Positions 22,169-34,186 are shown, numbered from the stretch's first letter. The stretch is 64,000 nucleotides of DNA from Calendula officinalis (GCA_963853835.1 OY970820.1:48852407-48916406); one strand, 5' to 3'. Notes: generated by a model not told the origin, from the sequence alone. A program made the numbers and translations.

Positions 22169-25100
22169 ATGGCAACTCTACAATCTCTCGATGTTCAAAC
22201 AAATCTTAAATACTCAGAGTTTCACAACATGTTTGCATATCTAAAAAATCCAGACGGAACAAAAGATTTTCGTCCAATCGTCAATTTTTTAAAGAACTCA
22301 TACATAAAGTTTGCACTCACTGTAAATCCTAAAGCCTATCAACAACACTTAGTGAGTTTCTGGGAGAATGCAGAACAAATCGATGATACGGACTTCACTA
22401 AGATTAGGTCAGTAGTAGATGGAAAAGAAATCTTTATATCAGAACGATCAATCAGACACCATCTACAACTTCATGATGATGAAGGTATGTTTTCTTTACC
22501 CAAGGAAGACCTTGTTGAATGTTTACAAAACATGGGATATGAGGGAAGACTTGACATTGTCACTTTCCAAAAATGTCTTCTCTCCCCACAATGGAAATTT
22601 TAATACACACCATTCAACACTGTCTTTCTCCAAAAAGAAGTTCTTGGAATGAGTTTAACAAGTCAATAGCATCTGCTGTTGTGTGTTTATGCACAGACCA
22701 AGTATTTAATTTTTCATATATGATTTTTGAGGGAATGTTGGGAAATCTTTCCTCTTCAAAATTTTTAATGTATCCCAGATTTCTTCAACATTTAATAAAC
22801 TGTGAATTGCAAAACTTGTCAACTCCTAAAAACATTTTTACAACACCTGAGTTGAACAAGAAAGTTTTCTCAAACATGAGAAAACAATTTAAATTTTCGG
22901 GCAAGGAAACCCCTCTGTTTCCAAACATGATCAAAGATCAATCTAATCTTGGAGAAGGTTCAATCAAAGATACAACCCCAATTGAACCTCAACCCACTCC
23001 TTCACCCCCAAATGCAGCCCAAACACAACCCCAAATAGCCACTCAATCATCCACTCAATTAGATGTCCTGAATGTGTCCCAGGAACATGAATTAAATCTG
23101 CAGAGTGCTACTCTTCACTCTGTAGAAGACCGGCCTTTAACCAATCAATCCAGAAAAGTTATAAAAGGAAGAAATCTTCCTTAAAGGACACCAGGGGACC
23201 CATTGAGTCAAACCCCAGGCTCCAAGAGTTTTCCTTCAAGGAGGAGAGAGGACATGAGGAAAGGGCTCTCACTACTGATGCCCCAAAGGTGGGTGCACAG
23301 GATAGTGAGAACATCACTAAGACCCAGACCTCGGCAACTCTAAGTGATGACTCTTTTGAGGAATTACTAAGAGGACCCCGGTGCCAAGAAACCACAGGGG
23401 GGGGGGGCACTACTGCTTCTTCTAGGAAGAAGAGAGTGTCCAAACAACCCATTTCATCACCAAGAAGTGATGAGGGTAGAACTGAAACTATTGAATTGAC
23501 GGAAAGGATGGAAAACCTTAAAGCCAATGTACCTGTTAGTGAGCCCGATGATCTTGCTAGAAGGAGTGAGGGCAGTATTGAACAAAAACAATTGACGGAT
23601 AGGATGGAAAACCTTGAAACCATTGTACAAGATTGTCTGAAATACTTAACAAATCAAGGAAAGACCATGTCATATATGAAGAAGCACATTAATACAATCA
23701 ACAAGAGAATGAGAATGTATGAGCACATGCTTCTTCAACAAACAAGAATCATTAGAAGGTTGAAAAAGAAGGTTGATAGTAGTGATGCTCCACCTGTTGA
23801 GCTCACTAAGGGGGAGAAGGACAACATACAAAACATGATAGATTAATCTATTGCCGCAGCAACTTCTCTCCTCAACCTTAAAGAATCAAAAGTTAATGAA
23901 GGCCAGGTTAATGATGAAGGCCTAGAAGACATGGATACTACTGATGCTCCTATAGTAGAACAACCAGTAGTAATTCCTACTACTGATATCATAGCAGTAG
24001 TAAATCAAGAAGAGGCAGCAAACACTACTGATGCCCTATGAGTAGTAACTCCTGAAAACACACCAGTAGTAACTGCCTTGGTTACTACTGAAGAGGAAGA
24101 ACAAGAGATCCCAGAGTTAATTGAAAGGGAACATTATGTTATCATCTCCAAACCACCAACACCTGATCAACCACTTATCATACCTGACATTGATGATAAT
24201 GTGAATTGGTTTAAAGTAGATGAATGCACACTTCCTCCACACCCCAAAATACTATCAGAAGATGAACTTCATTTGTTTTATCCAAAGTTTGTAATTCCTG
24301 GTATCCCAGATATGAAATATATTCCACCTCCACCTTCAGCTTGTATTGGAAAGGGAAAGGAAATTTATGATGATGATTATCCCAACAGAGCATTGGGTCA
24401 CCACATGGTGAACAAAATTAATCATGTCAGATCTGAAAAACAATCTAGATGGAAGGTGACACATAAGAAATACTTGAAAAATGTGGCTATGTATCAAGCT
24501 CTTGAAGAAAAGAAAAAGGCTGAAAAGGAAAGATCAAAAACTCAACAATCTCAAGAAGCTGAAATACCTGTTCAAATAAAAGATGTTCAGATAGAAGCTC
24601 AACAAGCAGAATTTAAAAGATTTAGAAAAGTAAAAGAAGAACATCTAAACTGCCTTGAATATCTGGTAGCTGAAAGTAAAAGAACAAAAGGTGATCTACC
24701 AGATGATATATTTGAACAGAAGAAACTTATGATTGACTTTCTCAAGTCAAAAGGGCACAGTGCAAAGACTTTTGGCAGAATGAAGATGATCACAATTATA
24801 GATAAATATTGTACTGCCAAGAAGAAAGAATTAGCTGAACAAGAAGCTGAAGAAGAAAAGAAACTAAAAGCTTTAATCCCAATAAGTCCAAAGTTAATTC
24901 AAACTGGTAGTATATCAACTACTGGTGAATCCTCAACTCCCCAAACCAAGAAAAGAAAGACTCTTACTCAAGAACAGAGTGCTCAAAAGAAATCAAAGAC
25001 AGAACAAATTATTCCTGTTCTTGAAGTACCAGTTGCTCCCCTTCAAAACAATCCAATCATCAATTGGAGAGTTATGACTAATAATGTAATAGAAATTATA

Positions 25101-25601
25101 AGGGAAGACAAAGTTATTCAAAGATTTACTGGATGGTTACCATTGATTAGATCCTGTTCAAGAAGTGATGTCATCAAACTTCTTATCATTGGAAAACCAA
25201 GAATGACAAAGAAATCATGGAAAGATTCTGGAGCTGGATATTTAACAAACATGATTGATGCTGCATTTTATCCAGATAACTACCCAGAAATATTTACAAA
25301 TCCAGAAAATGTGTATGCTTGGAATGTACTCCCAACTGCAAATATGTACTTCTTTGAAAGATCAAGTAAAAAATGTGAGCTTTATTTATATGAAAAAGAA
25401 TATCCACACTCTGAAAAGACCATGTATCAGATATTCACAAACACCGTGATGAGACCATATGATGCTGTAATGTTCCAAAATAAATTGAACTATTTTACAA
25501 AGAAAAACAGCAAATACATCATTGAACAAAGAAAGCAACAAAATCAAAGAACCCTAGAGAAAAGAAAGAGGGAAGAAGAAGACCAAAAGAAACTTGAGTA
25601 A
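22169..25601 (+). pseudogene. Third (envelope-like position) ORF of the Sirevirus-like element
   Basis: A large coding region after RNase H, starting at ATG 22169 (MATLQSLDV). It is broken by frameshifts near 22600 (a T-run) and 23150, and by in-frame TAA (23844-23846) and TGA (24039-24041). The first part is a conserved globular region (FWENAEQIDD, SIRHHLQLHDDEGM). The middle is Pro/Gln/Ser-rich with a G-run at 23397-23407. The last part (24078-25601, 507 residues) has charged coiled coil around residues 140-270 and a Lys/Glu-rich C-terminus. I see no convincing signal peptide or membrane span, so an envelope role rests only on position. Sireviruses are known for an extra ORF here; function unknown. 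Confidence 0.72.
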
Positions 25602-25621
25602 TTCAAAAAGAATTAACAAGT

Positions 25622-25633
25622 TTAGGGGGAGAT
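25622..25633 (+). other. Polypurine tract
   Basis: TTAGGGGGAGAT immediately before the 3' LTR TGTTAG, the plus-strand primer site. Confidence 0.88.
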
Positions 25634-26304
25634 TGTTAGAACAAATCACAGTTCAACTTATTACTGATGCTGCAGTTAGTATTGATCATAGTTACTACTG
25701 ATAAAGACTATGATTACTACTGATGGGGCAGAAACACTTATTACTGATGAGTTGATACTGGTGAAGACTATAACTAACTTACTACTGATCATGCACATAT
25801 TGAAGATACTACTGATCATTAGTAGTTACTACTGACGTTGGTTTTGGACTTACTACTGATTATCAGAGTTACTACTAATCATCACATTTAGAACTGATGA
25901 TGCATATTTACTACTAGTGATTGCAGTTACTACTGATACGCGTATTTGGAAGCAAATCAAGTCCGAGATCTTCGCAGAGTTAGTTATAGAATGTTATTCA
26001 ATGTATATCTTTTATAATTCGATGTAAATCAAGTCCTAGAATAACTAGGGTAAATAGTTAGGCTTCAAGGACTGTTATAAATAGTTCCTTACGAATTGTA
26101 AATGTACGTGTGTATTGTTAATCAATAATATACATTGAAGCTTTTTGTGAATCACTGTGTTCTTAATATTATTGTTCATTGTTCGTTCAATATATAATAT
26201 TCTATTGTTCTTAATATATTAATACAAGTGTTGATCCGCTGTAACTTCTTGTTATTAGTAGATCTGGGTAGACAATAACTTGTTTTGGTTATTCGATCCT
26301 GACA
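25634..26304 (+). repeat. 3' LTR of the Sirevirus-like element
   Basis: 671 bp, same length as the 5' LTR, about 98% identical. Several differences fall in the TACTACTGAT array (for example ACTACTAATC for ACTACTGATC), weakening individual motif copies. Confidence 0.95.
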
Positions 26305-26500
26305 AATGTGTGGTTGAATTTGTTATCAATAATGTCGATACCGTGGACCCAATTATATTTAGGATTTTTGTGAGCTGGAATTGGTCAAAGTTAGGAACCG
26401 TTGTTCTTTTGTTATTTACTTAGTTTCACACGTTTGATTTATTTATGCGTTTTCTAAAACCAGTTTACCTACGCAAATTTGATTAACTTTATAAAGAAAT

Positions 26501-27487
26501 GTTCAAGGAGGTCCATTATCTTTATAAAGTTCCAATGAACAAATCTTAACCATTGATCAATAAGATCTAATGGTCAAGATTAATCACATATTTTATATAA
26601 GGTTTTGCTAATGACAGCCCTTAGGGATGTCAATAAGGCATAAAGAGTTGTACATCAATTCAAAGGGTGTGATAATTCTTAAAATCCAAGAGTTAGTTAA
26701 GGGTTGAAGTACAAAATTATGATGCATGTCTATTGACAGCCCTAAGGGCTGTCATTAGCAAAACCCTTTTATATATTGAGGGGTATTTTGGTCAATTTTT
26801 TTTAAAAATAAAATTTATTTTTTATTTTTTATTTTAGATTTTTTATTTTTTTATTTTTTATTTTTTATTATGAAGGGGTATTTTGGTCATTTGGCACTTC
26901 AAAAAAAATTCGATTATTTTTTATTTTAATTTAATTTTATTTTTTTATTAATTTTATTTTATTAAAAAATAATATTTATTTGATAATTACATGTATAACT
27001 TAATCACATGTGATTTTAGTGTAAAATCACATGTGATTTTAGTGTAAAATTTTAGTGTAAAATCAAATGTGATTATATATTTAATCACATTTGATGTTTT
27101 AGTTCAATCACATGTGATTCAGAATGCAATCATATGTGATTAACTATGCAATCACATTATGTGTTATTAATGAAAAATTAATAATTTTTAAAAAAATAAT
27201 ATTAAATAAATAAATAAATAATTTTTTACAAAAAAAAAATTTAAAAATAAAAATACAAAATAAAAAATAAAAAAAATATTTTTTTCAAAATGACCAAAAT
27301 ACCCCTCAATTAAAAATAAAATAAATTTAAAATAAAAAATAAAATAAAATAATTTTTTTTAGTGCCAAATGACCAAAATACCCCTCCATGTATAAAGTAT
27401 GTGATTAATCTGGACCATTAGATCATATTGATCAATGGTTTGGATTTGTTCCTCAGGACTTTGTAAAAATCATAGACGTCTTTGAAC
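26501..27487. mobile_element. Fold-back element with long inverted repeats
   Basis: The left arm (26501 to about 26890) and the reverse complement of the right arm (about 27290-27487) match over roughly 150-200 bases: GTTCAA..., AACAAATC, CCATTGATCAAT..GATCTAATGGTC, and GGGGTATTTTGGTCA occur in the same order. The loop is AT-rich with several TCACATGTGATT palindromes. The left arm is interrupted by the MITE at 26600-26766. No protein. MULE or fold-back class is plausible; no target duplication was found. Confidence 0.65.
26600..26766. mobile_element. Short MULE-type MITE nested in the fold-back element
   Basis: A 167-bp element with about 26-bp inverted ends (GGTTTTGCTAATGACAGCCC / GGGCTGTCATTAGCAAAACC) and a 9-bp direct repeat TTTTATATA on both sides (26591-26599, 26767-26775). 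The 9-bp duplication is the Mutator-like signature. Confidence 0.82.
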
Positions 27488-28229
27488 GCAAGTCTACCTT
27501 TCTAACTTGGAACACTTAACGTAACTTTGTATGCTGTTGGTTCAAGTAGTTCAACATATGACTACAATTAAACTTGTTTTGGTTAATCCATGTGGAGTTT
27601 TTACTGTCAAGCTAATTCGATACAAAATCGAAGGAGGGCCATTACATTTTACTGACAATAAAATAAGGTGGTGTTGAGTAATGTTCCACATTGGACAAAG
27701 AACAAACTTGTAATGTGCTTATAAAGGTTCTAGACTATTCATCTTACAACTAATTGGTTTTAAGATGGAACCTTATAAACTTACATGATATCATCCGCAG
27801 TTGGTCATACAGACTCCACGTAGCCCATAAATATGACACGTGAAGGGGTCTACTAATTTGTATCAGATAGGTGGGCGAAGGAAATTTGGAAAAGCACCTT
27901 CAAATGGTGAGGTTATGTGGTCCTACGTTCCAAACTTAAAATACTCGATAGACCACTCCACATTTTTTCAGCTGTCACATCAACTCATTGATGATTTAGA
28001 AGAAGAAACAAAGTTAAAGACAATATTGCATACGAGAACAAGAGAGGAAATTAATAAATAAATTTCCATACATACGTATTTTTATTATTCAGGGAACTAA
28101 ACCCATAAACTGGTTCATTCATACATTATATACACATCGGGATTGGGCGGCTAACCTACGCACCCCTTCATGAACCATTGCATCCCTTCATGAACCATTG
28201 CATCCCTTGACACTCGTACTCCAATTCAC
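27488..28229. other. Gene-free stretch
   Basis: Contains LTR-like words (TTCCACATTGGAC near 27685, TTATAAAGG at 27719) and a 73-codon frame at 27840-28061 that I do not recognise. No gene is claimed. Confidence 0.4.
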
Positions 28230-29650
28230 ACAAATCTTAAAATTCGGAGCGAGTGATTTCCCATCTGCCATAAAAACTTATTAATCACGTACCCTGTTTG
28301 TGGCGGGCGGTTTTAACCACCTATTTTCTATCAACCAATTCCCAAGTTTAAATTTTCCTTATCTACAGAGTTTACAGCCTTAATAAAATTAAAACGTTCC
28401 AGAGTATCTTCTTCCTCTGTTGCTGCAAAAGTAAAAGCTGAAACATCTTCTGTTTGAATAAGTTCCAGTTTACCTTGATTTATATGTGCATACATCCCTC
28501 AATTGACTATAATCCATAGCAGTAGAAAAAGTTCTTGGTTCAGCATACATATGACTTATTTTAACAAACTCATATTCATTCTTGTGGTTAATTACCTGCC
28601 ACCGTATAATGCCTAGCTAAAATCCTTGAATTACCCTTATCAACCCTCAATTTTTTTAACTTTTCTGTTGGTTTGGTTTTCCACAACAACCCTCTATAGC
28701 GGTTTTTTCTTATTTTATTGTTTTAGATATATACCCCCAAGTATAAAACATAAAACCAATAAATTATAACAAATACCATACTGATATGATCACAAAGGTC
28801 AATACTAATATAAACCACTGCGATTTTCTTGAAACAACGCCAACCGCTATTGCACGCAATTGACTGCATAGTCTAAGATTGACAATACCTTTTATCATCC
28901 CGTAGTTTTACATATCCATCATCCCAATATTCGAATCTTTCTAAAAATGATTCATGTGGTGTTCATTTCAACTCTGTAACAACTAGCTCCTCTGTAATTT
29001 CACATCCCTTAGAATATGTGTCACAGTTTTGACTTGACTCTTGTTTTTTTCTCCAGAAACTTCACCTGGATCTTGAATTTCCCGTAGATGAGTGTCTATC
29101 TCGCCTGCCACTTGCTGTTAAACCTACCCCCAAACTCATTTTTATTATATTTTCTTTTCTACAGATTTTAAAGCTGCCATTACTGTTTCTATGGTAAGAG
29201 TATATCTACCATACAAAATGTTCATATCAGTACGGCTTGATCTTCCTCATCTAAATCAACTTCGATAGTTGTCAAATTCAATATTAATTTGCTAAATTCA
29301 TCAATATCATCTTCTAATTTCTTTCCATTTGTCATGTATAAACAAGTACAATCAAGAGATTTAGTCATACAAACCTGCAAACTTTGCCCAAACACCTGCC
29401 GCTGAGGTCTTTGGTGACTTCTCTGAGAAATCGATCTCCCGACACAATTCTATGCGCCATCTCCATTATTTAATTCTTATCCCTATCGGAAAATTCTTCA
29501 GGCAGATTCTGTTCACCTTCGAGTGCAGCTACGATTCCATGTTGCACTAGTAATGCTCTTATCTTAACTCTCCACAGATCGAATTCATTTCTGCCTCCGG
29601 ATCGAATGCTGTAGTTCCCATGTTACAATTATCTATTGATTGTACGCTCT
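28230..29650 (-). pseudogene. Degenerate copia-type gag/pol relic
   Basis: The minus strand downstream of 29620 reads as a decayed Copia gag start: FDLW, VKIRALLVQHG and VAALEGEQNLPEEFSD-like segments in shifting frames with several stops, typical of UBN2-type Gag. Further left, broken stretches on the same strand look like more of the polyprotein, but too degraded for domain calls. No LTRs located. Confidence is highest for 29300-29620. Confidence 0.5.
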
Positions 29651-29879
29651 ACTGTATTTCCCCAAATTCATTCTTCCTAGAAACCCCAACTGTGCTCTTG
29701 TTGCAAAAAATTAGCGCACGAATAATCAACAAGATTAAGAACGATCAAACTTGTTACCAACGACTAAAACTTGATTATTATGAAGATGATCGAATTGATT
29801 GGTCACTGATTACAAAGAAAGGAGCAGAAAAACGAATTAAGAACTAATCTCCAGAGCTATAACTTTCATCTTTATTCAT

Positions 29880-30967
29880 CGCGAGTTAATTAGGAGTGAT
29901 AATAATACAATTACATTTCAGTCCTCCAACCTAAAAGTATTGACAACTTAGGTCCTTGAACTATCCTAATTTAACATGACCGATTTAATATAAACATTGA
30001 AGATAGGGATGTTCATCGGGTTGTCAGATCGAATCTAGTCTCTTATCAGATTAGATTCGTCAGATTTGAGGTAAAAAAACAAACCCGGAACCCAATACAA
30101 TATGGAATCGGGTTGAATGGATTTCGGGTTTTTTGAGTTGACATGATCGATTTGGTTTGGTCATATCTAAGTTAGAAATTTTAAATAAAATCAAAATTTT
30201 ATCTATTATGTTATAATTTATAGCTTTGATTTAGCATTCTAATTAATAATTAATTTTTATTATATGATTTATATTTTGGTAATATGCTAATTAATCAATT
30301 TAATAATATTCTAAATTTTTACTTTTTGCTTGAATCAGATCAACCCAAATTCCTATACAAGTTAATAAACCTGATACCTGACCGGAGCTGATACGTGACC
30401 GGATAAGGAATCAAATTGAATTAAAAAACTCAATACTAAATACACCTAACTTGTAGGATAATCAGGTTCAAGTTCAGCTTTATGTCCTTAAACTCGAGAC
30501 AAAAAATGTTTAGTTTTAAACTCGGACAAAAAATGTTTCAACTAAACGAGGACGGTTTGCAATTACAAGAAGTTATGAACATATCGACTTAGCGAGTCTT
30601 TAACTGCCAAAGAATTAGAGACTGCCACCAACAATTATGCGAAGGACACAATTGTGGGCCAAGCTGGCAATGATATTGTTTATATTTATGTGACAAACGA
30701 GCAATCAAGAACGGATTGAATGCGACCCAACTAGAACAAGAAATCATCTTAACACAAGTTAATAATCGGAATGTGGTCTAGCTCTTGTGATGTTTTTTAG
30801 AGGCTAGTTTTCCATTATTAGTTTTATGAGTATATCTCAAATGGTATACTCTTTGAGTATATCCATAGAGACTTGAGGTTTGATTCGTTATATTTGGATA
30901 AAGCATTTACGAATATGTAGCCTCTGAATCCGCAAATGCATCTTGTTACGACTTTTTATAAAGAAAC

Positions 30968-30968
<1 letters not shown>
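29880..30968. other. Gene-free stretch
   Basis: AT-rich DNA; part (30005-30480) has GGGATGTTCATCGGGTT and GGATTTCGGGTT words like those in hAT-type MITEs, but no inverted ends were found. Confidence 0.35.
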
Positions 30969-31012
<44 letters not shown>

Positions 31013-31071
31013 CTTAAAGACGTTTCATACAGAAACATAGTGTAAAACATATATATATATATATATATTCG
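30969..31071. repeat. (AT)n microsatellites
   Basis: Two AT-dinucleotide tracts (about 30969-31011 and 31050-31069) just beyond the 3' end of the Em gene. Confidence 0.9.
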
Positions 31072-31566
31072 AAGTTCATACAGCCTACAGCCACCACAAA
31101 AAGGTACACCCGGCAAATAGACCAACTTAACAACCACGTACGACGTACTAAACAACCATCAAAAGAAACATATTCACACGTAGGCTAGCTACGTTAAACT
31201 ACATAATACATAAGATGGATTATTAGGTCTTTGTTTTATACTTGGACTCATTGATCTCGATCCCTTCTTCCTCCACACGCTCTTGGGCAGACTTTTCAGT
31301 GGTGCTTAGACCACCTTTACGCCCCATCTCCTTGTATCCTTCACTTCCCATCTGCTCCTTACGAGCCTGCCCGCCCTTGCTGCCCATCTCCTGGTACCCT
31401 TCTGACCCCATCTGCTCCTTACGAGCCTGCCCGCCTTTGCTGCCCAGTTCCTGGTACCCTTCTGTCCCCAGCTGCTCCTTACGAGCCTGACCGCCTTTGC
31501 TGCCCATTTCTTGGTACCCTTCTGTCCCCAGCTGCTCCTTCCTAGTCTGACCGCCCTTGCTCCTTC

Positions 31567-31646
31567 CTATATTAATTTTATATATTCAACATTAATTTAT
31601 AAAATAATTAAATGACGAAATATAAATTAGTCAAAGATAAGGACAC
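31567..31646 (-). other. Intron of the Em gene
   Basis: On the minus strand GAAG|GTGTCC...ATATAG|GAAGGAG: 80 bp, AT-rich, splitting a Gly codon between HLAE and RSKGG. Confidence 0.88.
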
Positions 31647-31745
31647 CTTCAGCGAGATGCTCTTGAGCTTCGAGGCTTTTGCCGCCAGTGCCGCCGGGAA
31701 CGACGGTTTCCCCTTGCTTGGCCTTTGCGTCCAATTCCGGCCTCT

Positions 31746-33827
31746 CACTACTAGAAAAAATGGTTTTTGCGACGTAGGCTTTTTGCGGCGACATATTCAC
31801 GCCTCAAATAGTCACAAAACGACAAAAAAAGAGAGGAGCACGGAGTTTGACTTTCAATAGCTTTTTTAGCGGCGAGGCTGTCGCCGCATAATCTCTCTGG
31901 CAACGATGAAATTTAGGCGGGATTATTTCCCTCTAAGGTTCGCCAGATCTGCTATCATTTTACACATTCTTATCTCCTCTCAAATGACAAACACTCTCTA
32001 CGCGATTATACGACGACACTACCTCCACTCGAGCCCTACCACCACTCGAGCCCTACCATCAGCGGAGCACCACCTCCTCCGGAACACCACCACCACCGGA
32101 GCACCACTTCCTCTGGAACGCCACAACCACCGGAGCCCAACCACCAGCGAAGCTTGCAGATTTGACGAAGAGACCACCGCCGATCTAGCCACGACTTTAG
32201 GAGCGGAGGTTTATCTCATCATTTATTTTAATTAATCAAATTAGGTATGTTAAATGATGTAATCCAGAGCCTGTTATGATTATTGTTAGATGTTAGATTT
32301 TGATTTTTGACTTGTTTTGCTGATTTCGTTAATTACAGTTTCGTGATTACCGATCGATGAACCACCGCAAATAATAGCAGCTCTACCGCCAGCCGAGATC
32401 CACCATCACCGAATCAGGTATGTTCATGCATATTCTGCTACTGTTCACCGTAAATCACAAAATTCATAGATTTATTCAATTAAAGGAAGATACTAAGGGA
32501 AAATTGATTGTGTAAATCACAAATTGCATGTCCAGGGGTTTTTTTTACAAATTCAATTGAGATTGTTTGCGTTTTGGGGTGCTGTGTGGTTACAAATTTC
32601 TGCTGCTTTTGAATTGTTATTGTAATGTTTGATCTCAGAATTTTAATTCACAAAACCAAGTGGTCATTGGACTTTTGAAAATTTTAAGTAGGATCTCATT
32701 CTATTACTAAATGATAATCAGTAATTAAGTTTTATTAGTTTAATTTTGATACTGTCTCATTTGAATCATGACTGAATTTATTTTTGTGTATTTAATCAGA
32801 AAATTCTGAAGAGGATAGACACATGAGTGGGGGAAACATATTAAAATATCATAGTCATCATGTTCATTGCCTACCTACACAACTTCCTGCTCAACCTCTT
32901 GTACAGGTTAAATACTTTCTAGTTTATCACACAACTTAAATGTCATTAAATTTAATTTAATGTGATTCTATGATGCTTTAGTAGAATGCAACCAAGTGGA
33001 CTCTCTTTATCCGCGATTAGTTGTTCCTCGGACAACCCCTGAAAAATAAGGTAAATCAATTTTAACTATACCTGTAATTACCACACTTGCAGTAAAAAAT
33101 TGAATAATATTCTGCAAATTTACAGGATGAGCAAGCTAATTCAAGCGAAAAGGATCTCAAAGTAGATGTAAATGAGAACCAATCTAATCAACAACCTACT
33201 ACACCAAAATCTGGATCATTGAGCCCCAATTAGAAGAAACCGTTTACTGAAGTAGAAAAAGCCATGTAGACGGTACTGATAGCGATGATGATAGCTAGTT
33301 ATATTATTTAGGTTAAATGATAATGTTGTTAACTTTCAAATATGTTCGTGATAAAGACGTTTAGTATGAAATGGTTAATTTTTGAAATATCTTATTGTGT
33401 TGATGTTATTGTTGGAGTTTACTTGATAAAACAGGGTTTTAAAAATTGTTGCCTGTAGAATACCAAGTGGAATTACCAAATACAGCAGAAACTAAAAAAA
33501 AATAATTAAAAAAAAAAAATTCAGGTGCAGCTCGCCGCAAAAAGATCGCCGCAAAAGCCTGTCGCCGCAAAAAAGACGATTATCGCCGCAAAAGGACTCG
33601 TCGCAGAAAATGAAAATATCGCCGCAAATAGATGCCACGTGTAACAGCGTGGGGCAGTTGAGCCTCGCCGCAAAATATGAAATTTCTCGCCGCAAAAAAG
33701 TTTTTACTGCGAATCGTTTCCGGCGTGCCTTTTGCTGCGAGGTTTCGCCTCAAAAATGTTTTAGCGGCGAAAATTTGGGTTTTTGCTGCGAACTTTATCG
33801 CCGCAAAAGGCTGTGTTTTTTGTAGTG
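31746..33827. mobile_element. Non-autonomous CACTA element inside the Em gene
   Basis: 2,082 bp, starting CACTACTAGAAAAAATGG and ending TGTTTTTTGTAGTG, flanked by the 3-bp duplication TCT (31743-31745, 33828-33830). Subterminal arrays of CGCCGCAAAA or its complement occur at both ends: about ten copies at 33530-33805 and several at 31775-31890, the expected transposase-binding repeats. The interior has no transposase. It contains exon-like pieces with GT and AG junctions (for example around 32820-32908 and 33125-33235), possibly captured gene sequence that I cannot identify. Confidence 0.93.
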
Positions 33828-33849
33828 TCTTTTCCTGACCAGATGCCAT

Positions 33850-34005
33850 GATTGATGAGTTATTGGTTATATTATAGTGAGATTTGTTTGGTGTGTTTGT
33901 ATTGACGAGGGTACGTGGTGTTGCATTTATAAGTTTGAAACGCAAGAGGCAGATGAATGTATGTGTGACACGTAACACAGGCAGGTAAAATGACGTGGCA
34001 AATGC
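33850..34005 (-). promoter_or_regulatory. Em promoter with TATA box and ABREs
   Basis: Upstream of the Em ATG on the minus strand: TTATAAAT at about 33925-33932 (TATA box some 77 bases before ATG); ABRE-like ACGT cores in TTACGTGTC (33967-33975), GCCACGTCA (33991-33999) and CACCACGTACC (33910-33920). Clustered ABREs close to a TATA box are the standard layout of abscisic-acid-driven, ABI5-regulated Em promoters. ATGCATTTGCC at about 33995-34006 lies beside the outer ABRE. Confidence 0.72.
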
Positions 34006-34186
34006 ATACATGGTTTAGCGGTTAGATAACGACACGCACTAGATTAGTCACACTATCTACCCCCTCCCTACTTTTTATACTTTTTACTGCTACATTTTAT
34101 ATTCCTAGTTAAAATAAGATGATAATATCCAAGATGTTTACCGCACATAACTTAGGCATATCACTTCAATTTTTGCTGTGATAAAC

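Larger units (their letters stand above)
15621..26304 (+). mobile_element. Sirevirus-like Copia retrotransposon, nearly full length
   Basis: A 10,684-bp element with 671-bp LTRs at both ends and a perfect 5-bp target duplication AATGT (15616-15620, 26305-26309). Order: LTR, primer-binding site, gag, protease-integrase-RT-RNase H, a large third ORF, polypurine tract, LTR. This is Copia order (integrase before RT); the large coiled-coil Gag, extra ORF and length fit the Sirevirus (SIRE/Maximus) lineage. By eye I count about 12 substitutions between the LTRs (near 1.8%), mostly C/T or G/A transitions, so the insertion is fairly recent. Several stops and frameshifts, and an altered protease motif, make this copy non-autonomous. 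Confidence 0.93.
31223..33849 (-). pseudogene. Em: Em-type (group 1) LEA gene, split by a CACTA element
   Basis: Seed protein that protects cells during desiccation; hydrophilic, Gly/Gln/Glu-rich, cytosolic. ATG at 33849-33847 begins MASGQEK; codon 8 is interrupted by the 2,082-bp CACTA element. Without it and one TCT copy, the frame continues [20 protein letters not shown] through EAQEHLAEG (31742-31647). An 80-bp GT..AG intron follows (31646-31567), at the position usual for Em genes, then exon 2 (31566-31223). Exon 2 has four 20-residue repeats of the [20 protein letters not shown] type and ends ESKYKTKT. Total about 154 residues, as in four-repeat Em proteins. Repeats and intron are intact, so inactivation looks recent. 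From the ATG, translation now runs into the transposon. Confidence 0.93.

Noticed and set aside
27840..28061. 73-codon frame beginning with GTG
   Set aside because: No ATG at its start, no recognisable domain, no splice or promoter support.
30005..30480. Possible hAT-type MITE like the one at 1312-1868
   Set aside because: Similar GGGTT/CGGGT composition, but I could not find paired inverted ends or an 8-bp target duplication.
31906..32235. 109-codon Thr/His-rich frame inside the CACTA element
   Set aside because: Built from CACCACCGGAGC repeats resembling an untranslated leader; composition alone does not support a gene.
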